A stretch of 10,178 bases of DNA from an uncultured Anaerolineales bacterium (GTDB taxonomy: Bacteria > Chloroflexota > Anaerolineae > Anaerolineales > Villigracilaceae): the NCBI GenBank assembly GCA_937928015.1, contig CALFXA010000276.1, forward strand, positions 1-10,178. Direction: 5' to 3'. The notes below the pieces were generated by a model that searched no databases, was not told the origin of the DNA, and saw only the letters and a program-made list of their open reading frames with translations. Position 1 is the stretch's first letter; the number at the start of each line of letters is the position of its first letter. This document shows, one piece after another, positions 1 through 6,315 of this stretch. Both the position numbers and the translations under genes were made by a program.

Positions 1-366
1 GACATCCTCTTCTTTGGCGAGACGGTCGGCCGCTTCGCTGAGCGATTCTGCTTTGCCGAGCGTATCGTTTAGTTTATCGCGCAGTAGTTGCGTGTAAAGC
101 AGTTGCTTGGAATACTCCCACTCGTAGAGCGCCTTCGACTCGTCCAGGCCTTCATAACACTGCAAGCGGATCAACTCGCGGCCTGTGGCGGATGCGACCG
201 CCTTGGCCAGTTCCGTTTTGCCCACGCCCGCGGGACCTTCCGCCAGAAGCGGCTTGCCCAGCTTTTGCGCCAGGTACACGATGGTGGCGATTTCGTCCGA
301 GGCGATGTATTTTTGCCGATTCAATTCAGCTTTGACAGTTTCCGTCGAAGTAAAGAGAGTATCCAT
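1..366 (-). CDS. MoxR-family AAA ATPase, CoxD-like (N-terminal 122 residues, cut by window edge)
   Basis: The gene runs off the window at base 1, so only residues 1-122 are seen. A Walker A motif, GPAGVGKT, lies at residues 44-51 with Lys50 as the expected phosphate-binding lysine. It is followed by RELIRLQCYEGLDESKALYEW (64-83 region), a block I associate with the CoxD/MoxR branch that often sits beside VWA-domain (CoxE-like) proteins. Members are ATP-driven chaperones for metal-enzyme or complex maturation; the client here is unknown. The ATG at 366 has an AGGTG ribosome-binding site about 5 bases upstream. It lies 53 bases downstream of aspA on the same strand, so the two may be co-transcribed; no clear promoter is visible in the gap. 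Walker B and the rest of the AAA fold are outside the window. The family is confident; the CoxD-like assignment is less so. Confidence 0.85.
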   Translation of the reverse strand, partial: MDTLFTSTETVKAELNRQKYIASDEIATIVYLAQKLGKPLLAEGPAGVGKTELAKAVASATGRELIRLQCYEGLDESKALYEWEYSKQLLYTQLLRDKLNDTLGKAESLSEAADRLAKEEDV

Positions 367-419
367 TTTTCACCTATATCTGCCAGACGATACCAAATTA
401 AGGTCTTTTACCTGCGTTC

Positions 420-1823
420 CTATCTCTTGAACCACCTGGGCTGGGTCAGCACTTCGGGGCGCAGGATTTCATCTAGTTGCTCGCGGGTCAGCAATCCGCG
501 CGACAGGACAACCTCCGCCACGCTCTTCCCGCTGGACAGCGCTTCCTTCGCGACGGAAGTTGCGTTCTCGTAGCCGATGATCGGGTTGAGCGCGGTGACG
601 ATTCCAATCGAGCGGTTCATGTGTTCAGACAGGCGGTCGAGATTGGCAGTGATGCCTTTCACGCAGCGCTCGGATAGGGTCAGGCAGCCGTTGCGCAGAT
701 AGATGAGACTATCGAACAGGCTGTGTGCGATGATGGGCTCGAAGGCATTGAGCTGCAACTGTCCGCTTTCGGCGGCGAAGGAGACGGTCACATCGTTGCC
801 GATGACCAGGAACGCGATCTGGTTGACCACCTCGGGGATGACAGGGTTGACCTTGCCTGGCATGATGCTGGAGCCCGCTTGGACGGCGGGCAGGTTGATT
901 TCGCCGAGCCCAGCCCGAGGTCCAGAGGAAAGCAGGCGCAGGTCGTTGCAGATCTTCGAGAGCTTGACCGCCACGCGTTTCAGCACGCCCGAAAGTTGCA
1001 CGAACGCGCCTGCGTCCTGCGTGGCTTCCACCAGATTGCCCGCCGTCACGTACGGGATGCCCGTCACTTCGCTCAGGTACTTGCGAGCCAGCGCGGCATA
1101 ATCGGGATGTGCGTTGATGCCCGTGCCGATGGCCGTTGCGCCGAGGTTGATCTCCTGGATCAGGAGCGCCGCTTCGCGCAGACGCTGCTGGTCCTCTTCG
1201 AGCATCACGGCGTAGGTGCTGAACTCCTGACCAAGCGTCATGGGCACGGCGTCCTGCAACTGGGTGCGGCCCATCTTGAGGATGTCCTTGAACTCGGCGG
1301 CTTTGGCGGCGAACGACAGCCGCAGCACTTCCATGGCCTCGATCAGCGCGTCGATCTCGAAGCGCAGCGCCACCTTGATGGCGGTCGGGTAGACGTCGTT
1401 GGTGCTCTGGCTCAGGTTGACCTGTTCGAGCGGGTGCAAAAACTTGTACTCGCCGCGCTCGTGCCCCAGCAATTCCAGCGCACGGTTGGCGATGACCTCG
1501 TTGGCGTTCATGTTGGTTGATGTGCCCGCGCCGCCCTGGACGATGTCCACGGCGAAATGCCGATGCAGTTCACCCGCGCGCACTTCCTCACAAGCCTGCA
1601 TGATGGCATCCGCGCGCGCTTCATCCAGCAAGCCCAGCTCGCGGTTGGCCAGCGCACAGGCCTGCTTGACGCAAGCCAGCGCCCGCACCATGTTGGGATA
1701 GGTGCTAAGCGGAATGCCGCTGATGTGAAAATTTTCCAATGCGCGTAAGGTGTGCACGCCATAGTAAGCCTCGGTCGGCACTTCGCGTTCCCCCAGCAGG
1801 TCATGTTCCATTCGATGGTTCAC
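420..1823 (-). CDS. aspA: Aspartate ammonia-lyase (aspartase)
   Basis: A 467-residue cytosolic enzyme of the aspartase/fumarase superfamily, which reversibly converts L-aspartate to fumarate and ammonia. The full length fits the family. The N-terminus has EHDLLGEREVPTEAYYGVHT (6-25), as in aspartases. Three conserved active-site blocks follow: GAGTSTNMNANE (98-109), SQSTNDVYPTA (138-148) and the signature GSSIMPGKVNP (317-327), which carries the catalytic serine loop (Ser318) and Lys324. The opening block favours aspartase over fumarase C. The start is GTG at 1823, overlapping the stop of the upstream glycosyltransferase (GTGA). A GGAG lies 7 bases upstream, and starting here keeps the conserved Arg just before the Met-Glu pair. 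An internal ATG at 1811 is the alternative. Overlap implies translational coupling with the glycosyltransferase, although the functions are not evidently linked. Confidence 0.93.
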   Translation of the reverse strand: MNHRMEHDLLGEREVPTEAYYGVHTLRALENFHISGIPLSTYPNMVRALACVKQACALANRELGLLDEARADAIMQACEEVRAGELHRHFAVDIVQGGAGTSTNMNANEVIANRALELLGHERGEYKFLHPLEQVNLSQSTNDVYPTAIKVALRFEIDALIEAMEVLRLSFAAKAAEFKDILKMGRTQLQDAVPMTLGQEFSTYAVMLEEDQQRLREAALLIQEINLGATAIGTGINAHPDYAALARKYLSEVTGIPYVTAGNLVEATQDAGAFVQLSGVLKRVAVKLSKICNDLRLLSSGPRAGLGEINLPAVQAGSSIMPGKVNPVIPEVVNQIAFLVIGNDVTVSFAAESGQLQLNAFEPIIAHSLFDSLIYLRNGCLTLSERCVKGITANLDRLSEHMNRSIGIVTALNPIIGYENATSVAKEALSSGKSVAEVVLSRGLLTREQLDEILRPEVLTQPRWFKR

Positions 1824-2989
1824 TTCGATACTCCAAGTTGTTGATAGATCGCCAGATTGGCTTGTAATTCTTTTTCCAGTGTGAACTGATGCAGGACCGT
1901 TTCCCGCGCGGACCGACCGAGCTGGTCCCGTTTTTCGGGCTGATCCAACGCCTCAGCGATGGCCGCTTCGAGGTAGCCCGCTTCATGGACAGGTACCAGC
2001 ATCCCGTTGACCCCGTCCTCAATCACGTCCGTCACCCCGCCGACCGCTGTGGCGACGACCGTCTTGCCGCAGGCCATCGCCTCCAAGACCGCGTTCGGCA
2101 CCCCATCCCGTAGCGACGGGTGGACAAAAACGTCCACCAGCGCATAGTAGGCAGGGAGATCCTCGTGGGCGACATAACCCGTGACAATGATGTGGGAATC
2201 GGGATGCGCGCCTCGGAATTCGTCGAAAACCTGGCGATCTTCCCCTGCGCGGATTTCGCCCACGATGAGCAGAGTGGTGGGACGGGCCTTATTGATTTGC
2301 GCGTAGGCATCTAGTAAGGCCTGTAAGCCCTTCTTTTCGCGCAATTCGCCGACGAAACCCATCACCGCTCTTTCTTCTTTTGTCTTTCCCATCCCCAGCG
2401 CCTCTACCAATGCCTCATTTCGTGGCATTGGCTTGAAGCGTTCGGTGTCGATTCCATTGGGGATCAACACGATTTCCCGTTCCACGAACGCTTTGGCTTT
2501 GCGCGCCAGTTCCGTTGCATTGGTTGTGACCACGTTCGCGTTTTGCAGGGCGTACATCACGTGCGAAAAACGCGAGGGGTCGAAGGCGGCGCGTTCGATG
2601 TCGTTGCCGCGGATGGAGACCACGCTGGGCAGGTTCAGGTATTTGCCTGCATAGACGGTGACGAAGCCCGCCTGCGGAAGGAAATAGCCTTGCAAGAGGT
2701 CGAATGGCTCGCGGCGGTGCTCCTCGACGATCAGTTCGAACCAATCGACTAACGTATCGTCCACGCGTTTGTGCGCGCCGAAGCGGGTAACGCGGACTCC
2801 GCTGTGGGTGAGAGTCCGACACTCGGAGGGGAGCAGGCCCAAGTCCGCCCTGAGCGCAGTCGAAGGGGCGGGGGCGAAGACTCGCACCTCGTGTCCCGCA
2901 TCGGCCAACAGGTGACCCAATCGTCCTACCGAGATTGCAAGGCCGCCGAGGTCTGGTGTATACTTTTCCGAGAGCAAGGCAATTTTCAT
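1820..2989 (-). CDS. Glycosyltransferase family 4 (GT-B fold)
   Basis: A 389-residue retaining glycosyltransferase with the usual two Rossmann-like domains and no membrane segment. The N-terminal domain opens MKIALLSEKYTPDLGGLA, with the glycine loop at 15-16. It continues with SIRGNDIERAAF (125-136) and NGIDTERFKP (178-187). The nucleotide-sugar domain has GFVGELREKKG (211-221) and the GT4 signature PSLRDGVPNAVLEAMACGK (291-309). The usual EX7E pair appears as Asp295 and Glu303, a conservative change. It then runs into VVATAVGGVTDVIEDGVNG. The donor and acceptor cannot be told; lipid-linked or capsular glycan assembly is likely. It is the first gene of the minus-strand run and overlaps aspA by 4 bases. 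Residues about 41-65 look like an in-frame insertion derived from a dispersed repeat. No Shine-Dalgarno precedes ATG 2989, but the MKIALLSE start is typical for the family. Confidence 0.9.
   Translation of the reverse strand: MKIALLSEKYTPDLGGLAISVGRLGHLLADAGHEVRVFAPAPSTALRADLGLLPSECRTLTHSGVRVTRFGAHKRVDDTLVDWFELIVEEHRREPFDLLQGYFLPQAGFVTVYAGKYLNLPSVVSIRGNDIERAAFDPSRFSHVMYALQNANVVTTNATELARKAKAFVEREIVLIPNGIDTERFKPMPRNEALVEALGMGKTKEERAVMGFVGELREKKGLQALLDAYAQINKARPTTLLIVGEIRAGEDRQVFDEFRGAHPDSHIIVTGYVAHEDLPAYYALVDVFVHPSLRDGVPNAVLEAMACGKTVVATAVGGVTDVIEDGVNGMLVPVHEAGYLEAAIAEALDQPEKRDQLGRSARETVLHQFTLEKELQANLAIYQQLGVSK
2793..2868. repeat. Dispersed palindromic repeat copy inside the glycosyltransferase frame
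   Basis: Bases 2849-2868 read CCTGAGCGCAGTCGAAGGGG. I recall this core from short repeats scattered through many bacterial genomes, often written CCTTCGACTGCGCTCAGG on the other strand. Next to it, 2793-2799 (CGGACTC) and 2812-2818 (GAGTCCG) form a perfect 7-base inverted repeat with a 12-base loop. Read in the gene's frame, the core encodes A-P-S-T-A-L-R (residues 41-47). It falls between beta-strand VRVFAP and GVRVTRF, a surface loop in GT4 proteins that is normally shorter. The repeat identity is from memory and the boundaries are approximate. Confidence 0.5.
2935..2964 (+). promoter_or_regulatory. Candidate sigma70-type promoter for the small Cys-rich gene
   Basis: A TTGCAA (2935-2940) and a TATACT (2959-2964) are separated by 18 bases, a good match to a housekeeping -35/-10 pair. 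Transcription would start near 2971, about 40 bases before ATG 3011. The promoter lies inside the 5' end of the divergent glycosyltransferase gene, as the 21-base gap requires. It is a prediction from sequence only. Confidence 0.4.
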
Positions 2990-2995
2990 AGACGT

Positions 2996-3001
2996 TTATC
3001 A
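2996..3001 (-). promoter_or_regulatory. Candidate -10 element for the glycosyltransferase, possibly leaderless
   Basis: On the minus strand TGATAA ends 6 bases before the glycosyltransferase ATG at 2989. Together with the lack of a Shine-Dalgarno there, this would fit transcription starting at or next to the start codon, giving a leaderless mRNA. No good -35 is seen at the right distance, so this is weak. Confidence 0.22.
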
Positions 3002-3010
3002 AAGGTGAAC

Positions 3011-3292
3011 ATGGCGAATCAGTGTGAAATGATTATCGGTTACCTGGTCCCGCATCGCTGCGAGAATCCCGCGCTGGGGACCTGTGTCAAATGCGGGCGC
3101 GGATTTTGTGACGAGCATACCAACCAGACCCAAGAAGGCCGCGTGTGCCTGGCTTGTCAACAGGGATTGGAGATGCCCGTGGCCCTGCCGATTGCCGCCG
3201 CTACTTTTTCGCCCGCCGATCTGGATACCTTTGGTCGTTCCAGCACCTGGGACGATGACGACAGCGGGGATTTGTTTTCGGATTTGAGTTAA
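3011..3292 (+). CDS. Small Cys/His-rich putative zinc-binding protein, function unknown
   Basis: A 93-residue protein. The N-terminal half carries Cys17, Cys25-x2-Cys28, Cys33-x2-His36 and Cys46-x2-Cys49 (plus Cys5), the spacing of a B-box-like or treble-clef zinc site holding one or two metals. The text around it (CVKCGRGFCDEH) resembles short zinc-finger leaders found at the N-terminus of some bacterial membrane proteins. The C-terminal half has no cysteines and ends in a very acidic tail (W-DDDD-SGDLFSDLS) likely to be disordered. There is no signal peptide or membrane span. The start is ATG 3011, with AAAGGTG a few bases upstream; a GTG two codons earlier would overlap that ribosome-binding site. 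It is divergent from the glycosyltransferase and convergent with the radical SAM gene, so it is probably monocistronic. Its role may be protein-protein contact or metal sensing, but this is a guess. Confidence 0.8.
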   Translation: MANQCEMIIGYLVPHRCENPALGTCVKCGRGFCDEHTNQTQEGRVCLACQQGLEMPVALPIAAATFSPADLDTFGRSSTWDDDDSGDLFSDLS

Positions 3293-3299
3293 TCCTGAC

Positions 3300-3380
3300 G
3301 TCATTGCGAGGGTGTTAGCCCGAAGCAATCCCATGTTTGATAGTATGAGATTGCTTCGCTGCTAAGCAGCTCGCAATGAC
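3300..3380. repeat. 81-base imperfect palindrome between convergent genes
   Basis: The outer arms are perfect: GTCATTGCGAG (3300-3310) and CTCGCAATGAC (3370-3380). The inner arms are also perfect: CGAAGCAATC (3321-3330) against GATTGCTTCG (3349-3358). TTAGC (3315-3319) pairs with GCTAA (3361-3365), leaving a loop of about 18 bases. The transcript of either strand could fold into one long hairpin. It starts 7 bases after the stop at 3292 and ends 8 bases before the stop codon at 3389-3391, so it could serve as a bidirectional terminator; only a short T-run (3387-3390) follows it on the plus strand. The core matches, from memory, a repeat family (GTCATTGCGAG...GAAGCAATC) common between genes in many bacteria. 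Confidence 0.85.
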
Positions 3381-3388
3381 ATCTGCTT

Positions 3389-4453
3389 TTAATACGGTCC
3401 AATCGTCTCCCAAATCTTTTTGTTCTCATCGATAAAATCATCACAGCGCTGACAGGGCTTGAGCGCGGGCGGGTGCATGTTCAGGCGGATGCGGCGATAC
3501 AGGTCGCCTTCCCAGACTTCTTTAAATGATTGCTTGCGTATATCGCCGAGCGGCGGAATCTGTTCGCGCGTCATGCAGCAGACGTAGACCAACCCGTTGA
3601 AGTCGATCAGGCTATGGGTCCAGGGCGCGTAGCAGGGGAACTTGCTGTAATGGCCGAAGGCGTAGCGGCCCGCGCGTCCCAGGCGGACGGCGTCTTCATC
3701 ACGGCCGAAGGGGTAGGCATCCTCGTCGGCGATGGTGATGCCCAGCTCATTGGCGCGCTGTTCGATGACGGGCGCGATCTCGGTGTTGAACAGCGCGATG
3801 TCCTTCTTGCGCATGGAGAGATGCTCGCCGCAATGATCGTCCACGGGGATTAGGTTGATGCCGTCCGCGCCGATCTGATGGGCCAGGTCGGGCAGGGAAG
3901 CCAGCGTCTCGTAGTTCGAGCGGCCGACCACGGTATTGATGCGCACGGTTAGTTTGCCCTTATGCGCGTACCTGCGGAAGAGTGCAACCGCGCGCGTGGT
4001 CAGCTTGAAGGAACCTTCCACACCGCGGATTTTTTCGTGCATCTTGCGAATCGGCGAATCGATGGACACGTTCACGCCGCGCAGTCCCGCCTCGACCAGC
4101 CGCTTGGCTTTTTCCTTGTCGATCAGCGTGCCGTTGGTGGTCATCGTGACGCGGATGCCCAGCCCCGTGGCGTGCTCGATCAAGTCGGGCAGTTGCGGAC
4201 ATAACATCGGCTCTCCGCCCGAAAAATGGATCTTCTGACAACCCAACTCGGCCAGTTCGCTGATGACTTCCTTGAAGCGTCCCATCGGGATGGGCGTTTC
4301 GCGCGTCTCGCGCCAGTGCTTGCACATCTCACATTTGAGATTGCAGCCATAATTGACTTTGATTTTGACGTACAGGGGTTTGTAGGCGCGGGCGTTCAAT
4401 ACAGCCTGGCGTACTTCATCTTTTTCCGCTTTGATTTGATCGAGTTTATACAT
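3389..4453 (-). CDS. Radical SAM protein with C-terminal SPASM-type cluster domain
   Basis: A 354-residue cytosolic iron-sulfur enzyme. The radical SAM cluster motif is Cys37-x3-Cys41-x2-Cys44 (CNLKCEMC), followed by the SAM-binding GGEP at 79-82, TTNGT (105-109) and NVSIDSP (128-134). This is the order in the partial TIM barrel. The C-terminal region has CYAPW (274-278), a Cys-Cys pair at 292-293, and CQRC (334-337) after F-KEVWEGDLYRRIR, matching a SPASM domain that holds auxiliary clusters. Such enzymes make 5'-deoxyadenosyl radicals and often modify peptides or sugars. No precursor peptide is next to it, so the substrate is unknown; relatives also include heme- or hopanoid-pathway enzymes. 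ATG 4453 has AGGA about 5 bases upstream. It stands alone: divergent from the transporter and convergent with the small Cys-rich gene. Confidence 0.9.
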   Translation of the reverse strand: MYKLDQIKAEKDEVRQAVLNARAYKPLYVKIKVNYGCNLKCEMCKHWRETRETPIPMGRFKEVISELAELGCQKIHFSGGEPMLCPQLPDLIEHATGLGIRVTMTTNGTLIDKEKAKRLVEAGLRGVNVSIDSPIRKMHEKIRGVEGSFKLTTRAVALFRRYAHKGKLTVRINTVVGRSNYETLASLPDLAHQIGADGINLIPVDDHCGEHLSMRKKDIALFNTEIAPVIEQRANELGITIADEDAYPFGRDEDAVRLGRAGRYAFGHYSKFPCYAPWTHSLIDFNGLVYVCCMTREQIPPLGDIRKQSFKEVWEGDLYRRIRLNMHPPALKPCQRCDDFIDENKKIWETIGPY

Positions 4454-4494
4454 GTAAATCCTGCGGCTCTCGGGTCAGGTGTCTGTGCTAAGAT

Positions 4495-4509
4495 TGGATA
4501 ATTGTATCA
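4495..4509. promoter_or_regulatory. Overlapping divergent -10 elements between radical SAM and transporter genes
   Basis: In the 77-base gap, the minus strand reads TGATACAAT (4501-4509), an extended -10 that would start the radical SAM transcript about 40 bases before its ATG. On the plus strand GATAAT (4497-4502) could serve the transporter at 4531, giving a leader of about 20 bases. The two overlap, so polymerases would compete. Neither has a good -35. The 12 bases GATAATTGTATC form an imperfect dyad. Confidence 0.35.
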
Positions 4510-4530
4510 CTCCCACCCAAAGGACTCTTT

Positions 4531-5418
4531 ATGCGGTTAAAAGCGGACCTCACTTTATTGGTTGTTTCCATGATTTGGGGCTCGGCCTTCGTGGCCCAGC
4601 GCGTGGCGGGACAGATGGGCAGCGTGTATTATTTCAATGCGGCGCGTTACCTGCTGGCGGCGCTGGCGGTGGCCTTGTTCGTGGGGCGCAAGATCGTTGC
4701 ATCCTATCCGCGCGAGCAATACAAGTGGATGCTGATCGCAGGTTTCTTTCTGTTTGCAGGCAGCGCCTTGCAGCAGGCGGGCATGGTCTATACCACGGCG
4801 GGCAACGCGGGTTTCATCACGGCCTTGTATGTGGTGTTGGTGCCCGTGGCCCTGTTTTTCTTCTGGCGCGAGAAACCACACTGGTTGTCCATCGTCGCGG
4901 TGGGATTGGCAGGCGTGGGGGCTTATCTGCTTTCGACGGGCGGCAGATTCGAGGTCCACGCGGGGGATGTGCTGGAACTCGTTGGTGCGTTGTTCTGGAC
5001 CTTCCACGTCATCATCCTCGGGAAGTTTGCTTCGAAGTTCGAGCCGATGTCCTTTTCAGTGGGACAGCTCATCGTGTGCGGACTCCTGAACCTGGGCCTG
5101 GGTGCGTTCATCGAGCCGATCCCCGCTGTCAATGGGTCGCTGCTTTTTGCGGTCGTCTACACCGCACTTTTTTCCCTCGGACTGTGTTACACCTTACAGG
5201 TCTGGGCGCAGCGTCACACCCCGCCTGCCGACGCCGCCCTGATCCTCAGCCTGGAATCGGTCTTTGCCGTGATCTCGGGTTGGCTGCTGCTCGACGAGCG
5301 GCTGGCCGCCCTCCAGGTGTTCGGGTGTGTGCTCATTTTCGTGGCCGTATTGTTATCCCAGTTCAAGGAATGGACTTCGTCTTCTGTGGACCATGACCAT
5401 CTTGTGGAGGGCCGATGA
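4531..5418 (+). CDS. EamA/DMT-superfamily transporter
   Basis: A 295-residue inner-membrane protein with about ten predicted membrane helices in two EamA repeats (roughly 5-137 and 148-285). The hallmark start of the first repeat is visible (LLVVSMIWGSAFVAQRVA, residues 10-27), as is AARYLLAALAVALF. The second repeat begins around VLELVGALFWTFHVIILGK and ends with ESVFAVISGWLLLDERLAALQVFGCVLIFVAVL, typical of metabolite/drug transporters. Members export or import amino acids, nucleotide sugars and other small metabolites; the substrate cannot be read from sequence. ATG 4531 has AAGGA about 6-7 bases upstream. The last codons overlap the next gene (ATGA at 5415), so the two are translationally coupled. 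Confidence 0.92.
   Translation: MRLKADLTLLVVSMIWGSAFVAQRVAGQMGSVYYFNAARYLLAALAVALFVGRKIVASYPREQYKWMLIAGFFLFAGSALQQAGMVYTTAGNAGFITALYVVLVPVALFFFWREKPHWLSIVAVGLAGVGAYLLSTGGRFEVHAGDVLELVGALFWTFHVIILGKFASKFEPMSFSVGQLIVCGLLNLGLGAFIEPIPAVNGSLLFAVVYTALFSLGLCYTLQVWAQRHTPPADAALILSLESVFAVISGWLLLDERLAALQVFGCVLIFVAVLLSQFKEWTSSSVDHDHLVEGR
5406..5411 (+). promoter_or_regulatory. Strong ribosome-binding site of the lipid kinase gene
   Basis: GGAGGG lies 4 bases before ATG 5415 and inside the last codons of the transporter gene. It fixes the kinase start and suggests the kinase is translated well, partly independently of coupling. Confidence 0.7.
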
Positions 5419-6314
5419 CCGCCAAAGTTGTGCTGAATCCGTATTCGAATCGCTGGAATTCGCAGGCTCGCTGGCCCGAAGCAGAAGCCGCCCTCAAAGC
5501 CGCGGGCGTGGACTTCGAGCTGGTCGTGTCCGAACGCAAAGGCCACGTCACCGACCTGGTGGCGGAGGCGGCGCAGGTAGGCTTTTCGCCTATTATCGTG
5601 GCGGGCGGCGACGGCACCATTGGAGATGCCGTCAACGGGTTGGTGCAGGCGGCGGGCGCCGACGACGCGGAGTTGGTCCCGCTGGGCATCATCCCGCTCG
5701 GCTCGGCCAACGACCTGATCTTCAATCTCGGCATGTCCACGGATTTGAACGAGGCAGCGCGCGCCATCGCTGCGGGGAAGACGCGCGCCATCGACCTGTG
5801 TAAGTGCAACGACCGCTACTTTGCCAACAACTCCGCCTGCGGCCTGGAGCCCTACGTGACCACCAAACACGAACGCATCCATTGGATCAAGGGTATCACC
5901 CGCTACCTGGTTGCGGCGGTCTGGGCCATTCTGGATAAGCCTGAATGGCAGGGCGAGGTCCGCTGGGACGATGGGGAGTTCAAGGGTCCGCTTTCGCTGG
6001 TGTCGGTCGGAAACGGCCGCCGCACGGGCGGATTCTTCATGACCCCGCACGCCGATCCCGCCGACGGGAAATTGACCCTGGCTTTCGGCTATCGCGCCAC
6101 CCGACTGGGATTGTTTGGCGCTCTGCCGCGCGCGTTCAACGAAGGGGAGAAGAGCTACGTCTATATGGATGGCATGCGCGAAATTAATGCCACGAGAATC
6201 TCGATCCACCTCGACCATCCCTCGCCCGCTCACACGGATGGGGAGTTATTCCCTGCGTGGATTCAAGACCTGGAGTATTCGATCCAGCCTGGACGGCTCG
6301 AGATCCTTGGATGA
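5415..6314 (+). CDS. Diacylglycerol/lipid kinase family protein (DagK/YegS/BmrU type)
   Basis: A 299-residue protein of the bacterial diacylglycerol-kinase catalytic family, which phosphorylates diacylglycerol or other lipid alcohols with ATP. The nucleotide-binding GGDGT is at 64-68 within IIVAGGDGTIGDAVNGL. LGSANDL (95-101) corresponds to the family's GTxND, with Ser for Thr. The beta-sandwich domain shows SVGNGRRTGGFFMTPHADPA (197-216) then DGKL, and the C-terminal TDGE (274-277) that normally carries the catalytic acid. Length and domain order are complete. It overlaps the transporter stop by 4 bases (ATGA) and has the strong site GGAGGG. No membrane span is seen, so it would act peripherally at the inner membrane. 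Which lipid it uses (diacylglycerol, undecaprenol, sphingoid base) cannot be told. Confidence 0.92.
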   Translation: MTAKVVLNPYSNRWNSQARWPEAEAALKAAGVDFELVVSERKGHVTDLVAEAAQVGFSPIIVAGGDGTIGDAVNGLVQAAGADDAELVPLGIIPLGSANDLIFNLGMSTDLNEAARAIAAGKTRAIDLCKCNDRYFANNSACGLEPYVTTKHERIHWIKGITRYLVAAVWAILDKPEWQGEVRWDDGEFKGPLSLVSVGNGRRTGGFFMTPHADPADGKLTLAFGYRATRLGLFGALPRAFNEGEKSYVYMDGMREINATRISIHLDHPSPAHTDGELFPAWIQDLEYSIQPGRLEILG

Positions 6315-6315
6315 G

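Noticed and set aside
367..419. Promoter or terminator between aspA and the AAA ATPase gene
   Set aside because: The 53 bases show only a 4-base stem (AGGT/ACCT) and no convincing -35/-10 pair; read-through from aspA is the simpler view.
4479..5396. Open frame of 305 codons on the plus strand overlapping the transporter in another frame
   Set aside because: The transporter frame shows membrane helices, EamA features, a ribosome-binding site and coupling to the next gene; this frame shows none of these.
5214..6233. Long open frame of 339 codons on the minus strand across the lipid kinase gene
   Set aside because: It is antisense to a gene with clear family motifs, has low-complexity Arg/Gly/Ala-rich translation and no recognisable domain; this is common in GC-rich DNA.
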